Assembly (NCBI GenBank): GCA_964462535.1
Contig: CAYWXV010000020.1
Location: 1 to 58,213, forward strand
Direction of reading: 5' to 3'
DNA length: 58,213 nucleotides
Source of the DNA: CAYWXV01 sp964462535
GTDB lineage: Bacteria > Bacteroidota > Ignavibacteria > OLB7
A model generated the notes under the pieces. It was not told where the DNA came from. It did not search any database and saw only the letters and a list, made by a program, of their open reading frames with translations. Positions 57,801-58,213 of this stretch are shown in pieces (the first letter of the stretch is position 1; every line of letters begins with the position of its first letter). The position numbers and the translations under genes are program-made.

Positions 57801-58182
57801 TGTTGACGTTGACATCCTTCAACTGCATGATCACATGAAGCAGGCGGAACGGGCAATGCGTGACGGCGCGTTGATGAGAAGCGTCCCGGAGATTGTTCAG
57901 GCACTGGAGATAGCGGGGGGGCGTGTTCCGTTCCCGACACTCTATGATGAGTTCTTCGAATCGCTTCGTGACGATCTCGACAACCGTCTCCGCACGTTAT
58001 CGCTAACAATCGCGCGCTCGTTGATTCGTGCTGGGGATATGCCGAACGCCGAGCGACTTCTCATCCTGGCATCTCGAGCTATGCCTGATGATGAGGAGAT
58101 CGTTGATCTTCTCCGTGATGTACTGATAGCAACAGGAAAGCGGGCGGAGGCAGTGCGACTAGGGATAAGGGAGAGTCAGTGA
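54898..58182 (+). CDS. STAND ATPase with C-terminal winged-helix/BTAD-like module (second of pair)
   Basis: 1094 aa, tandem paralogue of the gene ending 5 bp upstream and probably cotranscribed. Same plan: GEAGVGKS P-loop at about 45-52, Walker B TLLIIEDLH near 124, helical middle, then C-terminal winged helix (GAQLCTMLGLLVADRML, then NFAVFRLREVIG) and a BTAD-like end. GGAG lies about 10 nt before the ATG. The first residues HGILPFVGR are shared with the first copy. The helical middle is less alike, so the signals they detect may differ. Confidence 0.85.
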   Translation: MESILVNFLNHGILPFVGRHHEGEILIDFWRETARASGLRAMLMIGEAGVGKSALVEAVAGRIAASGGVVVQGRLYTDSATAIVPLIVSALSRSPSAAPLLQTPPVESIGGLISAFSRLCSLRPTLLIIEDLHLAGHESLADLSALLDRLDDEPLSLLAVARPVHLPARPVLERYLTQEMELRGLEREEIREICASLLGGDPEAMVVNALAERTGGNAMALRSALRGAFRSGAMAAGREGGAIDEPGRFVAALDRNVSLLSEGMTAHLTSDEADAAHLLAPLGEIFSPDGATIMLGDGADDIIKRLLFKGLIYHPASALLPIKPWPNSTLLLPPLAFTHSLLHRHFVEKGGADPSRLVTLLAGEIPIYSILPFTLLSQAHRIEEPEIGAVSAAIDRALAVAHGLERTSDWELGVRAWECANHLLELYGDRLDENERKKAAVNIAHGRVMLIGRRGERDVKSWTDRMMSLTEELPESMSRYRLLAIADGYVSTARVDYNSCEPLRREADELLLRVPELRYDVAHVIYLRALLIGCRAAAHYALYPETVKRIERFEDDPDLPDAIRTESARLLGPLRLSQADTPETVAATIELLDKLDRIIDPDDAIFRWYRIEFFWGIGEYDRALASIDEDLPLIRAHSLHRAAINASILRVVLRTAIDGDAERVVEEMNALYRSTLPEWREHFMDVMGSYVMIVLGMIGRREIGLRVLESIWSEKSRRSPLVSLSILLQKDAMDGWEPIAERLSHYDNPLPLAVGLITGRTTPDQVIASLGTYLTEDPALVDRVWMRILFVSVLDLAERRGLDGGLRRQLDRDIGLYVIKALTFLRDRSLNIIMEYLLERFGSGLADEELEGWKKEVAEIRRRRGQTTGTPVKGKAILLDTMTVERPGGEVTRLRGAQLCTMLGLLVADRMLDSRLSSREFQAIAMGTDRDPDSARKGINFAVFRLREVIGSEAIITGGETPELNLDAVDVDILQLHDHMKQAERAMRDGALMRSVPEIVQALEIAGGRVPFPTLYDEFFESLRDDLDNRLRTLSLTIARSLIRAGDMPNAERLLILASRAMPDDEEIVDLLRDVLIATGKRAEAVRLGIRESQ

Positions 58183-58213
58183 GGGATGAAGGATCAAGGA
58201 TCAAGGATCAAGG
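58183..58213. repeat. Heptanucleotide repeat at window end
   Basis: Begins directly after the TGA of the preceding gene: GGGATGAAGGATC then GATCAAG units, a 7-bp array related to the GGATGAA array after the cytochrome gene. It runs to the end of the window, so its length is unknown. Confidence 0.8.

Overview
The window looks like a chromosome segment from a fairly GC-rich member of the Bacteroidota/Chlorobiota/Ignavibacteria (FCB) superphylum, possibly a Kapabacteria-like lineage. This is inferred from three proteins ending in type IX secretion (T9SS) sorting domains (144-2849, 11128-14829, 21120-21779), a DUF2723/GT117 membrane glycosyltransferase, TPR-LuxR regulators and the housekeeping genes. 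No rRNA or tRNA gene was recognised. A run of 100 N (49678-49777) marks an assembly gap inside a 7-bp tandem repeat.

Layout. 1-19700 is an accessory, surface and signalling region. It holds a kelch/Omp28/T9SS protein, two paralogous TPR-LuxR regulators, a DUF559 endonuclease gene bracketed by inverted copies of a G/C-rich palindromic element, a DUF4062-NACHT-TPR STAND ATPase (NLR-like, possibly defensive), a BNR/VPS10-type beta-propeller T9SS protein, a second STAND-TPR ATPase and a periplasmic WD40 protein. 20056-28613 carries a cytochrome c lipoprotein, a small T9SS protein, a repeat-rich surface protein, a bi-domain sugar oxidoreductase, a flippase, ruvX and an OmpW-like porin. The cytochrome and porin promoters share the palindrome ATGAC-N4-GTCAT, which suggests a common Crp/Fnr-type regulator.

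28614-31426 is about 2.8 kb with no convincing gene. It contains five same-strand copies of a two-part module (TGTGGA, 18-20 nt, then a block ending in CCGTTAATGC), each followed by A-rich sequence and an unrelated body of 230-550 nt. TGTGGATAA is also the complement of the DnaA box. The region is therefore either an array of promoter-like units driving divergent RNAs or a replication/initiation locus. This is the least explained and most interesting part of the window.

31486-39577 is a minus-strand operon read lepA, lepB, lepB, hemW, DUF2723, closed by a strong hairpin terminator. Then come a large probable outer-membrane protein, a 3-methyladenine glycosylase, the Fe-S pair mrp and nifU-like, an SRPBCC protein, an L,D-transpeptidase and ispE. 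48271-51563 is the translation cluster infC (probable AUA start), rpmI, rplT, pheS, followed by queE. The window ends with two tandem 1.1-kDa-residue-scale paralogues (1103 and 1094 aa), STAND ATPases with a C-terminal winged-helix/BTAD-like module. Heptanucleotide tandem repeats occur at three intergenic places.
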